Origin: Nonomuraea wenchangensis
Lineage (GTDB): Bacteria; Actinomycetota; Actinomycetes; Streptosporangiales; Streptosporangiaceae
Direction of reading: 5' to 3'
DNA length: 64,000 nucleotides
NCBI RefSeq assembly: GCF_900111685.1
Contig: NZ_FOHX01000001.1
Location: 434,001 to 498,000 of the forward strand
The position numbers and the translations under genes are program-made. Below are positions 19,592-28,730 of the stretch, in pieces; position 1 is the first letter of the stretch, and every line of letters begins with the position of its first letter. A model generated the notes under the pieces. The model was not told the DNA's origin. It worked only from the letters and a program-made list of their open reading frames with translations, and made no database searches.

Positions 19592-20695
19592 TCACTGCTC
19601 CCTGCTGGGTTGCGCGACGGGCCGGGCGATCAGGCGAACATCGGGCCCGATGGGGGAAATCTCGTCGAAGGTCAGGCGGTGGACGGCGCCGATCGTGCCC
19701 ACCCCGGCCGGGCCGAGCGCGGCGCGGCCGGAGCCGAGCAGCGCCGGGGCGACGTACGCCACCACCCGGTCGGTCAGCCCCTCACGCAGGAACGATCCGG
19801 CGAGCGCCGGCCCGCCTTCAAGGAAGGCGCCGACGACCTCGCGGGCGGCCAGCTCGGTCAGCAGGGCGCGCAGGTCGAGGCCGCTCCCGTGGCGGGGCAG
19901 GCGCAGGATGTCGGCCTTGAGGCGGCCGGTGTCCGCGTCGTCGGCCACGGCGAGGAGCGTGGGAGCCAGGTCGTCGAACACGCGGGCGTCCGGGGGCGTA
20001 CGGGCCTCGGTGTCGACCACGACCCGCAGCGGCGGCCTGCGCCCGGCGGACGGGCCGTCCGGGCGGGCGGTGAGCCGGGGGTCGTCGGCGAGCACGGTGC
20101 CGACGCCCGCGACGATCGCGTCGGCGGCGGCCCGCATCCGGTGCACGTCGGCCCGCGCCTCCGGCGAGGTGATCCACTGGCTGCTGCCGTCCGCGGCGGC
20201 CGAGCGGCCGTCGAGCGTGGCGGCGAACTTCCAGGTCACGTGGGACCGGCCGAGCCGCGCGTAGGTGAGCCACTCCTCGTTGACGCGCCCGGCCTCGGCC
20301 GCCAGCACGCCCGTGGTCACCTCGACCCCTGCGGCCCGCAGCCGCGCCGCGCCGCCCGCCGCCTTGGGGTTGGGGTCGGCCACCGCGACCACGACCCGCG
20401 CGATCCCGGCGTCGAGCAGCGCCCGGCTGCACGGCCCCGTCCGCCCGGTGTGGTCGCAGGGCTCCAGCGTCACGTACGCCGTGCCGCCCCGGGCCCGCTC
20501 CCCCGCCTCGGCCAGCGCGCCGATCTCGGCGTGCGGCCCGCCCGCGTACGCGTGGAAGCCCTCCCCGGCGACCGCGCCGCCCGCGTCCAGCACGACGCAG
20601 CCCACGACCGGGTTGGGGCTGGTGGCCCCGTGGCCGCGCGCGGCCAGCGCGACGGCGCGCGCCATGTGCGCGGCGTCCTGCTCGGGTAGCTCCAC
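19592..20695 (-). CDS. ribD: Bifunctional riboflavin deaminase/reductase RibD
   Basis: A 367-residue two-domain enzyme. The N-terminal cytidine-deaminase-like domain has the zinc motif GPHAEIGAL and, further on, EPCDHTGRTGPCSRALLD. The C-terminal domain is a DHFR-like NADPH-dependent reductase (VTWKFAATLDGRSAAADGSS). It performs steps two and three of the pyrimidine branch. I chose the GTG at 20695, preceded by TAGGAG 8 nt upstream. It is the first gene behind the FMN riboswitch. Confidence 0.93.
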   Translation of the reverse strand: MELPEQDAAHMARAVALAARGHGATSPNPVVGCVVLDAGGAVAGEGFHAYAGGPHAEIGALAEAGERARGGTAYVTLEPCDHTGRTGPCSRALLDAGIARVVVAVADPNPKAAGGAARLRAAGVEVTTGVLAAEAGRVNEEWLTYARLGRSHVTWKFAATLDGRSAAADGSSQWITSPEARADVHRMRAAADAIVAGVGTVLADDPRLTARPDGPSAGRRPPLRVVVDTEARTPPDARVFDDLAPTLLAVADDADTGRLKADILRLPRHGSGLDLRALLTELAAREVVGAFLEGGPALAGSFLREGLTDRVVAYVAPALLGSGRAALGPAGVGTIGAVHRLTFDEISPIGPDVRLIARPVAQPSREQ

Positions 20696-20751
20696 CCGGG
20701 GTCTCCTACTCGCCAGTAGCTTCAAGCCACGGCGGGCCCCGGGGGACTCGA

Positions 20752-20797
20752 TGGTGCACGACATGCACCACAGCAGGCGTCCGGCGGTATGCCGGAC
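20752..20797 (-). promoter_or_regulatory. Two hairpins between FMN aptamer and ribD (expression platform candidate)
   Basis: Two 7-bp perfect stems lie between the aptamer and ribD: 20779-20785 with 20791-20797, and 20752-20758 with 20764-20770, each with a 5-nt loop. They are placed where an FMN-dependent switch would act. Whether they terminate transcription or alter translation cannot be read from sequence; neither has a T-run. Confidence 0.45.
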
Positions 20798-20803
20798 ACC
20801 TCG

Positions 20804-20928
20804 CGTGCTGCCTCCCATCCGGACTTTAACCGTCGGTCCCGGAATTTCACCGGGTCAACCGGCCGATGGCATCGGCCGGGTCGCGGACTGTAACCGCCGG
20901 TTCGGAGTTTCACCGACCCCGGAGCACG
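20804..20928 (-). promoter_or_regulatory. FMN riboswitch (RFN element)
   Basis: On the minus strand the region contains the conserved RFN blocks GGTCGGTGAAACTCCGAACC, GCGGTTACAGTCCGC, CCGGTGAAATTCCGGGACC, GACGGTTAAAGTCCGGATGG and GGAGGCAGCAC, with P1 formed by CGTGCT and AGCACG. It precedes ribD by about 108 nt and should lower expression of the whole riboflavin operon when FMN is plentiful. Confidence 0.97.
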
Positions 20929-20996
20929 CTAGCTCTTTTCTCCCATCAGTGTGCCATGTCCGAAACGCCGAGCGCGACCGCCCCCGGCGGGGGGAT

Positions 20997-21806
20997 TCAG
21001 GCGGCCGTCATCCGGCGCGCCCGCCGGGCCACCGGCGCGTACCTGACCTGCGGGGGCACCAGCCCGAGCCCGGTGTGCAGGGTACGCAGGGTCGCGGTCG
21101 CCCACAGGTCGCCGACGGGGGTGGCGGGCAGGCCGTACAGCCGCCGGGCCCAGCGCGGCAGCGTGGCGAACGCCAGCAGCGTGAGCGCCGGCAGGGCGGG
21201 CTTGAGCGGGGTCAGCAGGAGCGGCAGCGGCGCGTTGAGCGACAGGCGCAGCGGATGGGCCGCCTCCGGGACGAAACGCAGCCCCGGCCGCTCGGCCCGG
21301 ATGTAGTCCTCCAGCTCGGCGACCGAGCCCGGCACGTCCTCGGCCTTGAGCCCGACGACCTCTGCGGCCCGCCGCCACTCGGCCACGAACGTGTCGGCCT
21401 CGGCGTCGCTCAGCCGTACGCCGGCCCGCCGGGCGACCGACAGGTAGGAGTCGACCTCGCCGACGTGCACCCAGCGCAGGGCGTCCGGGTCGTCGAGGCG
21501 GAAGGTCACCCCGGTGTCGGGGTCGTGGGCGGTGAGGCTCGCGTGGATCTTGCGTACCCGGCGGCCCGCCCGCTCGACCTCCTCCGTGGTGCCGTACGTG
21601 CGGACCCGGACGAACTCCGTCGTGCGCTGGAAGCGCGCCCAGGACTCGGCCGGATCCATGAGCGCGGAGTTCTGCAGCACGCCGCGCATCGCCCGCGGGT
21701 GCAGGCCCTGCATCAGCAGGGCGCGGAAGCCGCCGACGAGCAGGATGGGCTCGCCCATCACCCGCCAGGTGACCGAGCCGGGGCCGAAGATGCCATGGTC
21801 ACTCAT
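20997..21806 (-). CDS. MpaB/DUF2236-family oxygenase-like protein
   Basis: A 269-residue protein of the DUF2236 family (related to latex-clearing protein Lcp and fungal MpaB). It begins DHGIFGPGSVTWRVMGEP and has the helical core RALLMQGLHPRAMRGVLQ, with His residues that may bind haem or metal (HPRAM, HASLTAHDPDTG). The substrate is unknown. The ATG at 21806 was chosen over an upstream frame start because it matches family proteins and follows an AT-rich -10-like stretch (TAATTAT) at leaderless spacing. It is not part of the rib operon. Confidence 0.72.
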   Translation of the reverse strand: MSDHGIFGPGSVTWRVMGEPILLVGGFRALLMQGLHPRAMRGVLQNSALMDPAESWARFQRTTEFVRVRTYGTTEEVERAGRRVRKIHASLTAHDPDTGVTFRLDDPDALRWVHVGEVDSYLSVARRAGVRLSDAEADTFVAEWRRAAEVVGLKAEDVPGSVAELEDYIRAERPGLRFVPEAAHPLRLSLNAPLPLLLTPLKPALPALTLLAFATLPRWARRLYGLPATPVGDLWATATLRTLHTGLGLVPPQVRYAPVARRARRMTAA

Positions 21807-21910
21807 AAGTGGATAATTACCCAGGTTGGGTGGCATCCATGTGTCAATTGTGGGCCCGGCGGGGGTCAACCCCGGCCGGGCATGGAAACCCCCAATTCAC
21901 CGGCCCACCC

Positions 21911-22016
21911 CTGGGCGCGGGTGCCCGTGGGCGCGGGCGCTTAGCGCTGGGGGCGGCTGCCCCGTGGGGGCGGGCGCTCAGCCCTGGGCGCGGGTGCTCA
22001 GGCTTGGGCGCGGGTG
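21911..22016. repeat. Degenerate repeats spanning the rpe stop codon
   Basis: Imperfect repeats of about 20 nt built on TGGGCGCGGGTG run from inside the last codons of rpe (stop at 21998) into the gap before the MpaB-like gene. At least four copies can be recognised, some preceded by GCTCAG, the complement of the rpe stop context. They look like local slippage duplications of the gene's 3' end. Confidence 0.6.
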
Positions 22017-22660
22017 GCTGCCGCGCGCAGCTCGTCGATGGCCGCGCCCGGGTCGGAGGCGCCGTAGACGGCGCTGCCCGCCACGAACACGTCCGCCCCC
22101 GCCTCCGCGCAACGCCCGATCGTCTCGGCGTCCACGCCGCCGTCGACCTGCACCCAGATCCGGCCGCCGTGCCGCCGCACCAGCTCCCGCGTCCGCCGGA
22201 CCTTCGGCAGCACCATGTCGAGGAACTTCTGCCCGCCGAACCCCGGCTCCACGGTCATCAGCAGCAGCATGTCGAGCTCGGGCAGCAGGTCCTCGTACGG
22301 TTCGACCGCCGTGGCCGGGTTGAGCGCGAGCCCCGCCCGCGCCCCCTGCGCGCGGATCTCGCGCAGCGTGCGGACGGGTGCCTTGGCGGCCTCGGCGTGG
22401 ATGGTGACGCTGCCCGCGCCCGCCTCGGCGTATTGGGGCGCCCAGCGGTCGGGGTCGGCGATCATCAGGTGGCAGTCGAGCGGCGTCGCGGTCGCCTTGC
22501 GCAGCGCCTCGACGACGGGCAGCCCGAGGGTCAGGTTGGGGACGAAGTGGTAGTCCATGACGTCGACGTGCAGCCAGTCGGCGTTGGGCACGGCGGCGGC
22601 CTCGTCGGCGAGCCGAGCGAAGTCGGCGGCGAGGATGCTGGGCGAGATCTGTACGGCCAT
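21998..22660 (-). CDS. rpe: Ribulose-phosphate 3-epimerase
   Basis: A 220-residue TIM-barrel epimerase that interconverts ribulose 5-phosphate and xylulose 5-phosphate. Motifs: [30 protein letters not shown] (metal His and Asp), [21 protein letters not shown] and [11 protein letters not shown]. Full length. It follows rsmB on the same strand by 46 nt and could share its transcript. Its substrate is also the precursor used by RibB. Confidence 0.95.
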   Translation of the reverse strand: MAVQISPSILAADFARLADEAAAVPNADWLHVDVMDYHFVPNLTLGLPVVEALRKATATPLDCHLMIADPDRWAPQYAEAGAGSVTIHAEAAKAPVRTLREIRAQGARAGLALNPATAVEPYEDLLPELDMLLLMTVEPGFGGQKFLDMVLPKVRRTRELVRRHGGRIWVQVDGGVDAETIGRCAEAGADVFVAGSAVYGASDPGAAIDELRAAATRAQA

Positions 22661-22706
22661 GATTTCGCCCAGTCTAGTGAACGCCGGGAGACGTGCCCGC
22701 GCCGCG

Positions 22707-24341
22707 TCAGGGACGGCGCTTGCGGATGAGGGCCAGGAACATCGCGTCGGTGCCGTGGCGGTGCGGCCAGAACTGCGCGTGCGGGCCGTCGCCGAGACCG
22801 TCGACCTCGGGCAGGTGCGCGCGGGCGTCGAGCTGCTCGGCGTCGCCGCGGCGGGCGAGCACGTCGCCCACCACGACCCTGGTCTCGGCCAGGTGCGGCG
22901 AGCAGGTGACGTACGCGACGACCCCGCCGGGCCGGACCGCGTCGAGTGCGGTGCCGAGCAGGCGGCGCTGCAGCCGGCCCAGCTCGGCGACGGCCGACGG
23001 GTCGCGACGCCACCGGGCCTCCGGCCGCCGCCGCAGCGCGCCGAGCCCGGTGCAGGGCGCGTCCAGCATGACCCGGTCGAACACCCCGGGACGCCACGCG
23101 GGCTCGGTGCCGTCGGCGGTGACCACGTCCGCGTGCCGGGTGGTCTGCCACACCAGCCGCGCCCGATGGAACTGGACGTCGGCCGCCAGCAACCGCGCCC
23201 CACCGGGAAACCCGTCCGGGCCGGCGGCGGTGTCGCCGTGGGTGGCTATGGCGTCGAGCAGCCCGGCCTTGCCTCCGGGCCCGGCGCACATGTCGAGCCA
23301 CCGCTCCCCGCCGCCATGCGCTGCCGCGTCATCGTCGTCGAGCGGGACGCGGGTGAGGGCGAGCGCGACAAGCTGGCTCGCCTCGTCCTGGACAGCCGCG
23401 CGGGTGCCCGCCACGGCCTCGATCTGCCCGGGATCGCCCTCACGCAGATAGGCCGCGTACGGGGAGTAGCGTCCCGGCGTGGCCCCGGCCTCCTCCAGCT
23501 CCTTGACCGAGCTGCGCCCCGGCCGGGCGACCAGGGTCACCAGGGGGCGGGCGTTGTCGGCGGCGAGCAGGTCGGGCAGCTCGGCGTCGCCGCCGAGCGC
23601 GTCGCGGAAGGCGGAGACGATCCAGCGCGGATGCGCGTGGGCGACGGCGAGGTGGCCGACCGGGTCGGTGTCGGCGTCGGGCGCGACGATGGGCACCCAT
23701 TCCTCGATCGTCCTCGACGCGATCTTGCGCAGTACGGCGTTGGCGAACTTGGCGGCGCCGGGGCCGACGCGCAGGCGTACGAGGTCGACCGTGGTGCCGA
23801 CGGCGGCGTGCGGCGGGACCCGCATGCGCAGGAGCTGGTGGGCGCCGAGCCGCAGGGCGTCGCGCACGTCGGGGTCGGGCGCGCGGTCGCTGCACATCTC
23901 GATGATCGCGTCGTACGTGCCGAGCCCGCGCAGCGTCCCGTAGGCCAGCTCGGTGGCGAGGGCGGCGTCACGGCCCCTGATGCCGCGATCGCGCAGGATG
24001 CGCGGCAGGAGCAGGTTGGCGTAGGAGTCGCGCTCGTCCACGGCCCTGATGACGTCGAAGGCGGCGATCCTGGCCTCGTCCCGAGGCACCCGCCGCCCAC
24101 CACGCCCTCCCCCCGGACTCCCCTGCCCACCACGGGCCTGCCCACCACGGGCCTGCCCACCACGGGCCTGCCCGCCACCGGACTGCCCACCACGGGACTC
24201 CCCGCCGCGAGCCTGCCCACCACCGGACTGCCCGCCACGGGCCTGGCCGCCCTGGGACTGGCCGTCGCGGGCCTTGCCGGCGCGGTTCTTCGCGCCGCCG
24301 CCGGGCCGGTCACGGCCCCCTTCGTTGTGCTGGCCGGTCAC
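22707..24341 (-). CDS. rsmB: 16S rRNA m5C methyltransferase RsmB with a repetitive Gly/Arg N-terminal tail
   Basis: A 544-residue RsmB/Sun/Fmu protein. After a disordered tail come a NusB-like domain (about residues 90-220) and a Rossmann methyltransferase core with [16 protein letters not shown], the motif [14 protein letters not shown] and [14 protein letters not shown]; the last two carry the paired catalytic cysteines. It methylates C967 of 16S rRNA (E. coli numbering). The GTG at 24341 overlaps the fmt stop (GTGA). Residues about 10-80 are made of GQARG-like pentapeptides encoded by a 15-bp tandem repeat, which is unusual for the family. Confidence 0.92.
   Translation of the reverse strand: MTGQHNEGGRDRPGGGAKNRAGKARDGQSQGGQARGGQSGGGQARGGESRGGQSGGGQARGGQARGGQARGGQGSPGGGRGGRRVPRDEARIAAFDVIRAVDERDSYANLLLPRILRDRGIRGRDAALATELAYGTLRGLGTYDAIIEMCSDRAPDPDVRDALRLGAHQLLRMRVPPHAAVGTTVDLVRLRVGPGAAKFANAVLRKIASRTIEEWVPIVAPDADTDPVGHLAVAHAHPRWIVSAFRDALGGDAELPDLLAADNARPLVTLVARPGRSSVKELEEAGATPGRYSPYAAYLREGDPGQIEAVAGTRAAVQDEASQLVALALTRVPLDDDDAAAHGGGERWLDMCAGPGGKAGLLDAIATHGDTAAGPDGFPGGARLLAADVQFHRARLVWQTTRHADVVTADGTEPAWRPGVFDRVMLDAPCTGLGALRRRPEARWRRDPSAVAELGRLQRRLLGTALDAVRPGGVVAYVTCSPHLAETRVVVGDVLARRGDAEQLDARAHLPEVDGLGDGPHAQFWPHRHGTDAMFLALIRKRRP
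24122..24271. repeat. 15-bp tandem repeat coding the RsmB tail
   Basis: Ten consecutive 15-bp units, three of them identical (CCTGCCCACCACGGG on the plus strand), the rest diverged by 1-6 bases. The period keeps the rsmB frame, giving about ten copies of a GQARG-type pentapeptide. It lies wholly inside the rsmB coding region. Confidence 0.9.
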
Positions 24342-25264
24342 GCGAAGATCTCTTTGCCCTCCGGGCGGACTCCCCGAGCCCACTCCACGGCCCCCATGAC
24401 CCGCTTGCCCTGGGGCTGCACCTCACTCAGCTCGACCGCGTCGGTGGCGGTGCCGACGAGCACGCGGGACTTGCCCGCGGCGACCTCGCCGGGAGCCAGC
24501 CGCTCCCCCGGGACCGGCCGCACCGGCCCGAGCTTGATCCGCGTGCCGCGGAACTCGGTCCACGCGCCGGGGCCCGGCGTGCAGGCCCTGATCAGGCGGT
24601 CGACGTGCATGGCCGGCTTGTCCCACGCGACCCGCGCGTCGGCGACGTTGAGCTTGGGGGCGATGGTGACGCCGTCGGCCGGCTGCGGCCGGGCCTCCAG
24701 CGTGCCGTCCTCTACCCCGTCGAGCGTGGCGGCCAGCAGCCCCGCCCCGGACACCGCGAGCCGCTCCAGCAGCGCCCCGCTGGTGTCGTCGCGGCGGACC
24801 TCCTCGGTGACGACGCCGTAGACGGGCCCCGCGTCGAGCTCCTTGACAATCTGGAACGTGGTCGCGCCGGTGATCTCGTCACCGTGCAGGACCGCGTGCT
24901 GGACGGGCGCGGCGCCGCGCCAGGCGGGCAGGATCGAGAAGTGCAGGTTGATCCAGCCGTGCCGGGGGACGTCGAGCGCCGACTGGGGCAGCAGCGCGCC
25001 GTAGGCCACCACGGGACAGCAGTCGGGCCCGATCTCCCGCAGCCGGTCGAGGAACGCGGGGTCGCCGGCCTTCTGCGGGCGCAGCACCTCGATGCCCGCC
25101 TCCTCGGCGAGCTCGGCCACCGGCGAGGGGTGGACCTTGCGCCCGCGCCCGGACTGGGCGTCGGGCCGGGTGACGACGGCCACCACCTCGTGCCGGGGCG
25201 AGTCGATCAGGGTGCGCAGCGACGGCAGAGCCGTCTCGGGCGTGCCCGCGAAGACCAGACGCAT
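24338..25264 (-). CDS. fmt: Methionyl-tRNA formyltransferase
   Basis: A 308-residue enzyme that formylates Met-tRNAi with 10-formyl-THF. The N-terminal Rossmann domain begins [18 protein letters not shown] and has [20 protein letters not shown], with the catalytic Asn and His. The C-terminal OB-like domain is complete. It lies 5 nt after def and overlaps rsmB by 4 nt, the standard def-fmt-rsmB initiation-factor operon. Confidence 0.96.
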   Translation of the reverse strand: MRLVFAGTPETALPSLRTLIDSPRHEVVAVVTRPDAQSGRGRKVHPSPVAELAEEAGIEVLRPQKAGDPAFLDRLREIGPDCCPVVAYGALLPQSALDVPRHGWINLHFSILPAWRGAAPVQHAVLHGDEITGATTFQIVKELDAGPVYGVVTEEVRRDDTSGALLERLAVSGAGLLAATLDGVEDGTLEARPQPADGVTIAPKLNVADARVAWDKPAMHVDRLIRACTPGPGAWTEFRGTRIKLGPVRPVPGERLAPGEVAAGKSRVLVGTATDAVELSEVQPQGKRVMGAVEWARGVRPEGKEIFA

Positions 25265-25269
25265 GCTTG

Positions 25270-25818
25270 TCAGAGTGCCTTTCCGCCGGTCGCGTGCGGC
25301 GAGAACTTGACGACGGGCGCGGCGAGCCCGCTCCACTCGGCCTCGCGGACCGCCTTCATGGCGAGCTTGCGCTGCTTGGGATCCATGCGGTCGATGAACA
25401 GGATGCCGTCGAGGTGGTCGGTCTCGTGCTGGAAGCATCGTGCCATGAGGTCGGTGCCCTCCAGCGTGACCGGCTCGCCGTGCATGCTGAAGCCCTTGGC
25501 CACGGCGCGCACGGCGCGCGGCGTCGGGAACGACAGGCCGGGGAAGGACAGGCAGCCCTCCTCGCCCTGCTCGTCCAGCTCGGACGACAGGTCGAGGTCG
25601 GGGTTGATCAGGTGGCCGAGCTGGTCGTCGACGTAGTAGGTGAACACCCGCAGGCCGACGCCGATCTGGGGGGCCGCGAGGCCCGCGCCCGGCGCGTCCA
25701 TCATCGTGTCGGTGAGGTCTTTGACCAGCTTGCGGAGCTCCTTGTCGAAATCGACGACGGGGGCCGCCGGGGTGCGCAGCACCGGGTCTCCGAACAGCCG
25801 GATCGACTGGATCGCCAA
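25270..25818 (-). CDS. def: Peptide deformylase
   Basis: A 182-residue metalloenzyme that removes the N-formyl group from new proteins. All three family motifs are present: [19 protein letters not shown] (metal Cys) and [12 protein letters not shown] (metal His pair and catalytic Glu). It is followed after 5 nt by fmt, its partner in the formylation cycle. Confidence 0.96.
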   Translation of the reverse strand: MAIQSIRLFGDPVLRTPAAPVVDFDKELRKLVKDLTDTMMDAPGAGLAAPQIGVGLRVFTYYVDDQLGHLINPDLDLSSELDEQGEEGCLSFPGLSFPTPRAVRAVAKGFSMHGEPVTLEGTDLMARCFQHETDHLDGILFIDRMDPKQRKLAMKAVREAEWSGLAAPVVKFSPHATGGKAL

Positions 25819-25845
25819 AGGGTAACTCCGTTTCGTCGCGAGGGA

Positions 25846-27174
25846 TCAGCCCAGTTTAGTGTGCTGGAGCGACCGGGCCTTCATCGCGGCTTTACGGGCG
25901 GCCTTGGCCACCGACTCGTCGTCATGGCGGCGGGCCAGCAGGTCGAGCACGGCGATGGTGTCGGGGTGGCCGACGGCGGGCATCTCGGCGACGAGCTTGA
26001 CGAGGTCTTCCGGCGGGTCGAGCCGCGTCGCGGCGGGCCCGGACAGGTGCAGCAGGGCCGCCAGCGAGTCGACCGCGAGCCAGGTGTGGTCCTCGGAGCC
26101 GAGCGACGGGGCAGGCAGGTCGCGGATGTGCAGCCAGGAGGCGGCGTAGCGGCGCAGAAGGGGCTCGTCGAGCGCCTCGCGCACGGGCGCCTCGGCCTCG
26201 GGACCCAGCTCCTCCAGGATCGCGCCCACCGCGCCGCGCTGCCCGGCGGTGCCGGTGGCGGCGATCGCGACGAGGTCGCGCGCGGCCGACTCCGGCGGGC
26301 GGCGCTCCAGCCACCCGGCGACGGCGCTCTGCGTGGCCGTGCCCTTGACCAGCGCCTCGACCAGCTCGGCCGCCGACAGGTCGGCGAAGACCTCCACCTC
26401 CTCGGCGGTCGGCGCGTCGTGCCCCTCACGCAGCAGGTCGCGGCGGACGGCCCACACCCCGAGCGGGGTGAGCGCGGTGCGCCCCGCGGGGGTCTGCTCG
26501 ACCAGCCCGCAGTACGTGAGCAGCGACAGCGCCTCCAGCAGCTCGGCCGGCAGCGCGGCGGCCAGCCGGCGCATCTCGGCGGCGCCGGGGGCGCAGGCGA
26601 CCTCGTGGGACTGGAGGATGCCGCGGGCGAGGTTGGCGGTGGCGACGCCGGAGCGTACGGAGTAGATGGTGGCGAGCATCTCGGCCAGGTGGCCGTCCAC
26701 CACGGCCGAACCGGTCAGGCCCTCGTCGGCGCGGTCGAGGACGTCCATGACCACGCCGTCCCAGAACTCCAGCGTGGCCTCGACCGTGAGCTGCATCGAC
26801 AGCGGCCCCCGCGCGGCCCGTCCGGCCGTGATGCGCAGCAGGCCGGTGTTGACGGCGACGATCCAGACCAGGCGCAGCCGGGCGGCGCTCAGGCCGAACC
26901 GGGCCGCGGCGGCCGCCGCGTCGGACTCGCCGAGGTGCCCGTCGGGGCCGACGGCGCGCTCGCCCGTCCACGCGGTGAGCCTGATGGCGTCGGCCACGAG
27001 CGGCACCGCGGGGACCGCGCGGGCCAGCTCGGCGTCGGACGCCAGCAGGACCGGCGGGAAGGTCAGCGCTTCGTGCTCGTCGGCGGGAGCCGCCTCGGCC
27101 TGCCGTGGGGGCACGGCGGCCTGCTCATCGATCAGCTTGCGCAGCTCGGCGAGGTCGAAGACGTTGTTGGCCAC
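25846..27174 (-). CDS. Uncharacterised helical protein, paralogue A
   Basis: A 442-residue protein I do not recognise. It is rich in Ala, Leu and Glu, predicted largely helical, without signal peptide, membrane segment or known catalytic motif. It opens [20 protein letters not shown]. Its C-terminal half is homologous to the neighbour on the same strand: both share LTPLx[22 protein letters not shown], [20 protein letters not shown] segments and the closing signature [14 protein letters not shown] winged-helix-like segment ([20 protein letters not shown]) precedes the shared part. Function unknown. Confidence 0.7.
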   Translation of the reverse strand: MANNVFDLAELRKLIDEQAAVPPRQAEAAPADEHEALTFPPVLLASDAELARAVPAVPLVADAIRLTAWTGERAVGPDGHLGESDAAAAAARFGLSAARLRLVWIVAVNTGLLRITAGRAARGPLSMQLTVEATLEFWDGVVMDVLDRADEGLTGSAVVDGHLAEMLATIYSVRSGVATANLARGILQSHEVACAPGAAEMRRLAAALPAELLEALSLLTYCGLVEQTPAGRTALTPLGVWAVRRDLLREGHDAPTAEEVEVFADLSAAELVEALVKGTATQSAVAGWLERRPPESAARDLVAIAATGTAGQRGAVGAILEELGPEAEAPVREALDEPLLRRYAASWLHIRDLPAPSLGSEDHTWLAVDSLAALLHLSGPAATRLDPPEDLVKLVAEMPAVGHPDTIAVLDLLARRHDDESVAKAARKAAMKARSLQHTKLG

Positions 27175-27211
27175 TCAGGAAACTTACTGCACGGCAGTCA
27201 CATGAGCGTAC

Positions 27212-28681
27212 TCAACGGATCGTCCGGGAGCGGGCCTTGAAGGCCGCCTTGCGGGCGGCCTTGGCGACCGTGCCGTCGGGGATGGAGCGTCCCAGCAGCT
27301 CCAGGACCTCGACGACGTCAGGGTGGTCGACCCGCCACATCTCCTCGATCATATGCGCCGGCGGACCGGACGCCGCCATGTTCTCGGCGAAGATCTCCGG
27401 GTCCTCCTCGGCGGCCGGCATGGCGAGGGCGAGCATGTCCACGCTGACCCACAGCAACTCGTCCTGGGTGAGCTGCGGCGCGGGCAGGCGGCGGGCGGCC
27501 AGCCAGTGGATGACGTGGGGGCGCAGCTCGGCGTCGTCGAGGTGGTCGCGCACCTGGGGCTCGGCCTCGGCGCCGAGCCGGTCGACGATGGTGACGGCGA
27601 TGCCCCGCGCCACGGCGGGCGCGCCGGAGGCGGCCTCCAGCAGCTCGCCGGCCGCCTCGCCGGGGGTGCGGCCGCTCAGCCAGCGGTCGATGTCGCCCTC
27701 GGCGAGCTCGGCCGGCACGCCTTCGAGCAGCCCCTGGATGAGGCCGAACGCGTCGGCCTCGGCCAGGTCGGGGGCGAGCGGGGCGTCGAGGCCGAGCGCC
27801 AGGTAGTGCTCGCGCAGGCCCCAGACGGCCAGCGGGGTGAGCTCGGCCTCGCCGTCCTCCACATCGAGCAGGCCGCACCAGGACAGCCGGTCGAGCACGG
27901 CGTCCAGGTCGCACTCGCCGTCGCAGGACAGGTCGTCGAGGTAGTCGCCGATGACGCCGACCGGCACCCGCACCTGGAGGCGGTAGAGCATGTCGAACAG
28001 GTCGTAGAGGCCCTCGTCCAGCTCGGCGGAGCCGGTGACGGAGCCGCGCGGGTCGCGTTCGAGAATGCCGGTGACGACGTCGGCCCACTCGCGCAGCGGC
28101 TCGCCGGCCCCCGGCAGTGGCCGCTCGCGCAGCATCGGGACGCCGCCCAGGGCGGCGGTCAGCTCCTCGGGCGGGGCGAGGCGGGCCGCGGGCAGCGGGG
28201 TGCAGCCGGGGCAGTCGCAGGGCGCCTCGCCGAGGTCGGGCACCTCGCCGGAGGGGATGGCGATCGACTGCTCCAGCGACTCGGGGCCGATGGAGCTGAA
28301 CAGGCTCTTGGCCATGCCGAAGTTGGCGGTGTCGGCGAGCGCGTCGGACAGGCGGGGCTCGATGTCGGCGATGCGCTCGCGCATGCGGGCCGCCCGCTCC
28401 TCGGGAACGGCGCCCGTCTCGATGAGGTAGGCGACCAGGGTGCGGGCCGCGGCGATGGTCTCCGGGGCGCTCTCCGGAGGTGCGATGACCTTGCGCGGAT
28501 AGATGGACAGGAGCAGCTCGTCGAAGGTCTCGGGAGTGAAATCACCTAGTTCGTTGACGTTGAGGTAGTCGCTGGCGTAGTCGCAGAGCAGGCGGACCTC
28601 GTCCGCGTCAACCTCGACTTCCCGCGCGCGCCCCCAGGCGCGCAGGTCGTCGATGGCCTGGTTCACCCATTCGATCGACAC
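27212..28681 (-). CDS. Uncharacterised helical protein, paralogue B
   Basis: A 489-residue relative of the adjacent downstream gene. The N-terminal half differs: it starts SIEWVNQAIDDLRAWGRARE and has a small Cys cluster, CDCPGC, near residue 175, followed by a winged-helix-like region with a second Cys pair (LSCDGECDLDAVLDRLSWCG). The C-terminal half shares the segments and the closing [13 protein letters not shown] of paralogue A. The two genes are 37 nt apart, so probably co-transcribed, between priA and def. No function can be assigned. Confidence 0.7.
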   Translation of the reverse strand: MSIEWVNQAIDDLRAWGRAREVEVDADEVRLLCDYASDYLNVNELGDFTPETFDELLLSIYPRKVIAPPESAPETIAAARTLVAYLIETGAVPEERAARMRERIADIEPRLSDALADTANFGMAKSLFSSIGPESLEQSIAIPSGEVPDLGEAPCDCPGCTPLPAARLAPPEELTAALGGVPMLRERPLPGAGEPLREWADVVTGILERDPRGSVTGSAELDEGLYDLFDMLYRLQVRVPVGVIGDYLDDLSCDGECDLDAVLDRLSWCGLLDVEDGEAELTPLAVWGLREHYLALGLDAPLAPDLAEADAFGLIQGLLEGVPAELAEGDIDRWLSGRTPGEAAGELLEAASGAPAVARGIAVTIVDRLGAEAEPQVRDHLDDAELRPHVIHWLAARRLPAPQLTQDELLWVSVDMLALAMPAAEEDPEIFAENMAASGPPAHMIEEMWRVDHPDVVEVLELLGRSIPDGTVAKAARKAAFKARSRTIR

Positions 28682-28730
28682 AGGGGCACGCTAACGGCTG
28701 GTCTCCGGATGAGCGAATCGGGGAAACGGT

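Noticed and set aside
24122..24271. Possible CRISPR-like array of short repeats
   Set aside because: Period is 15 bp with no spacers and the units stay in the rsmB frame, so it is a coding tandem repeat.
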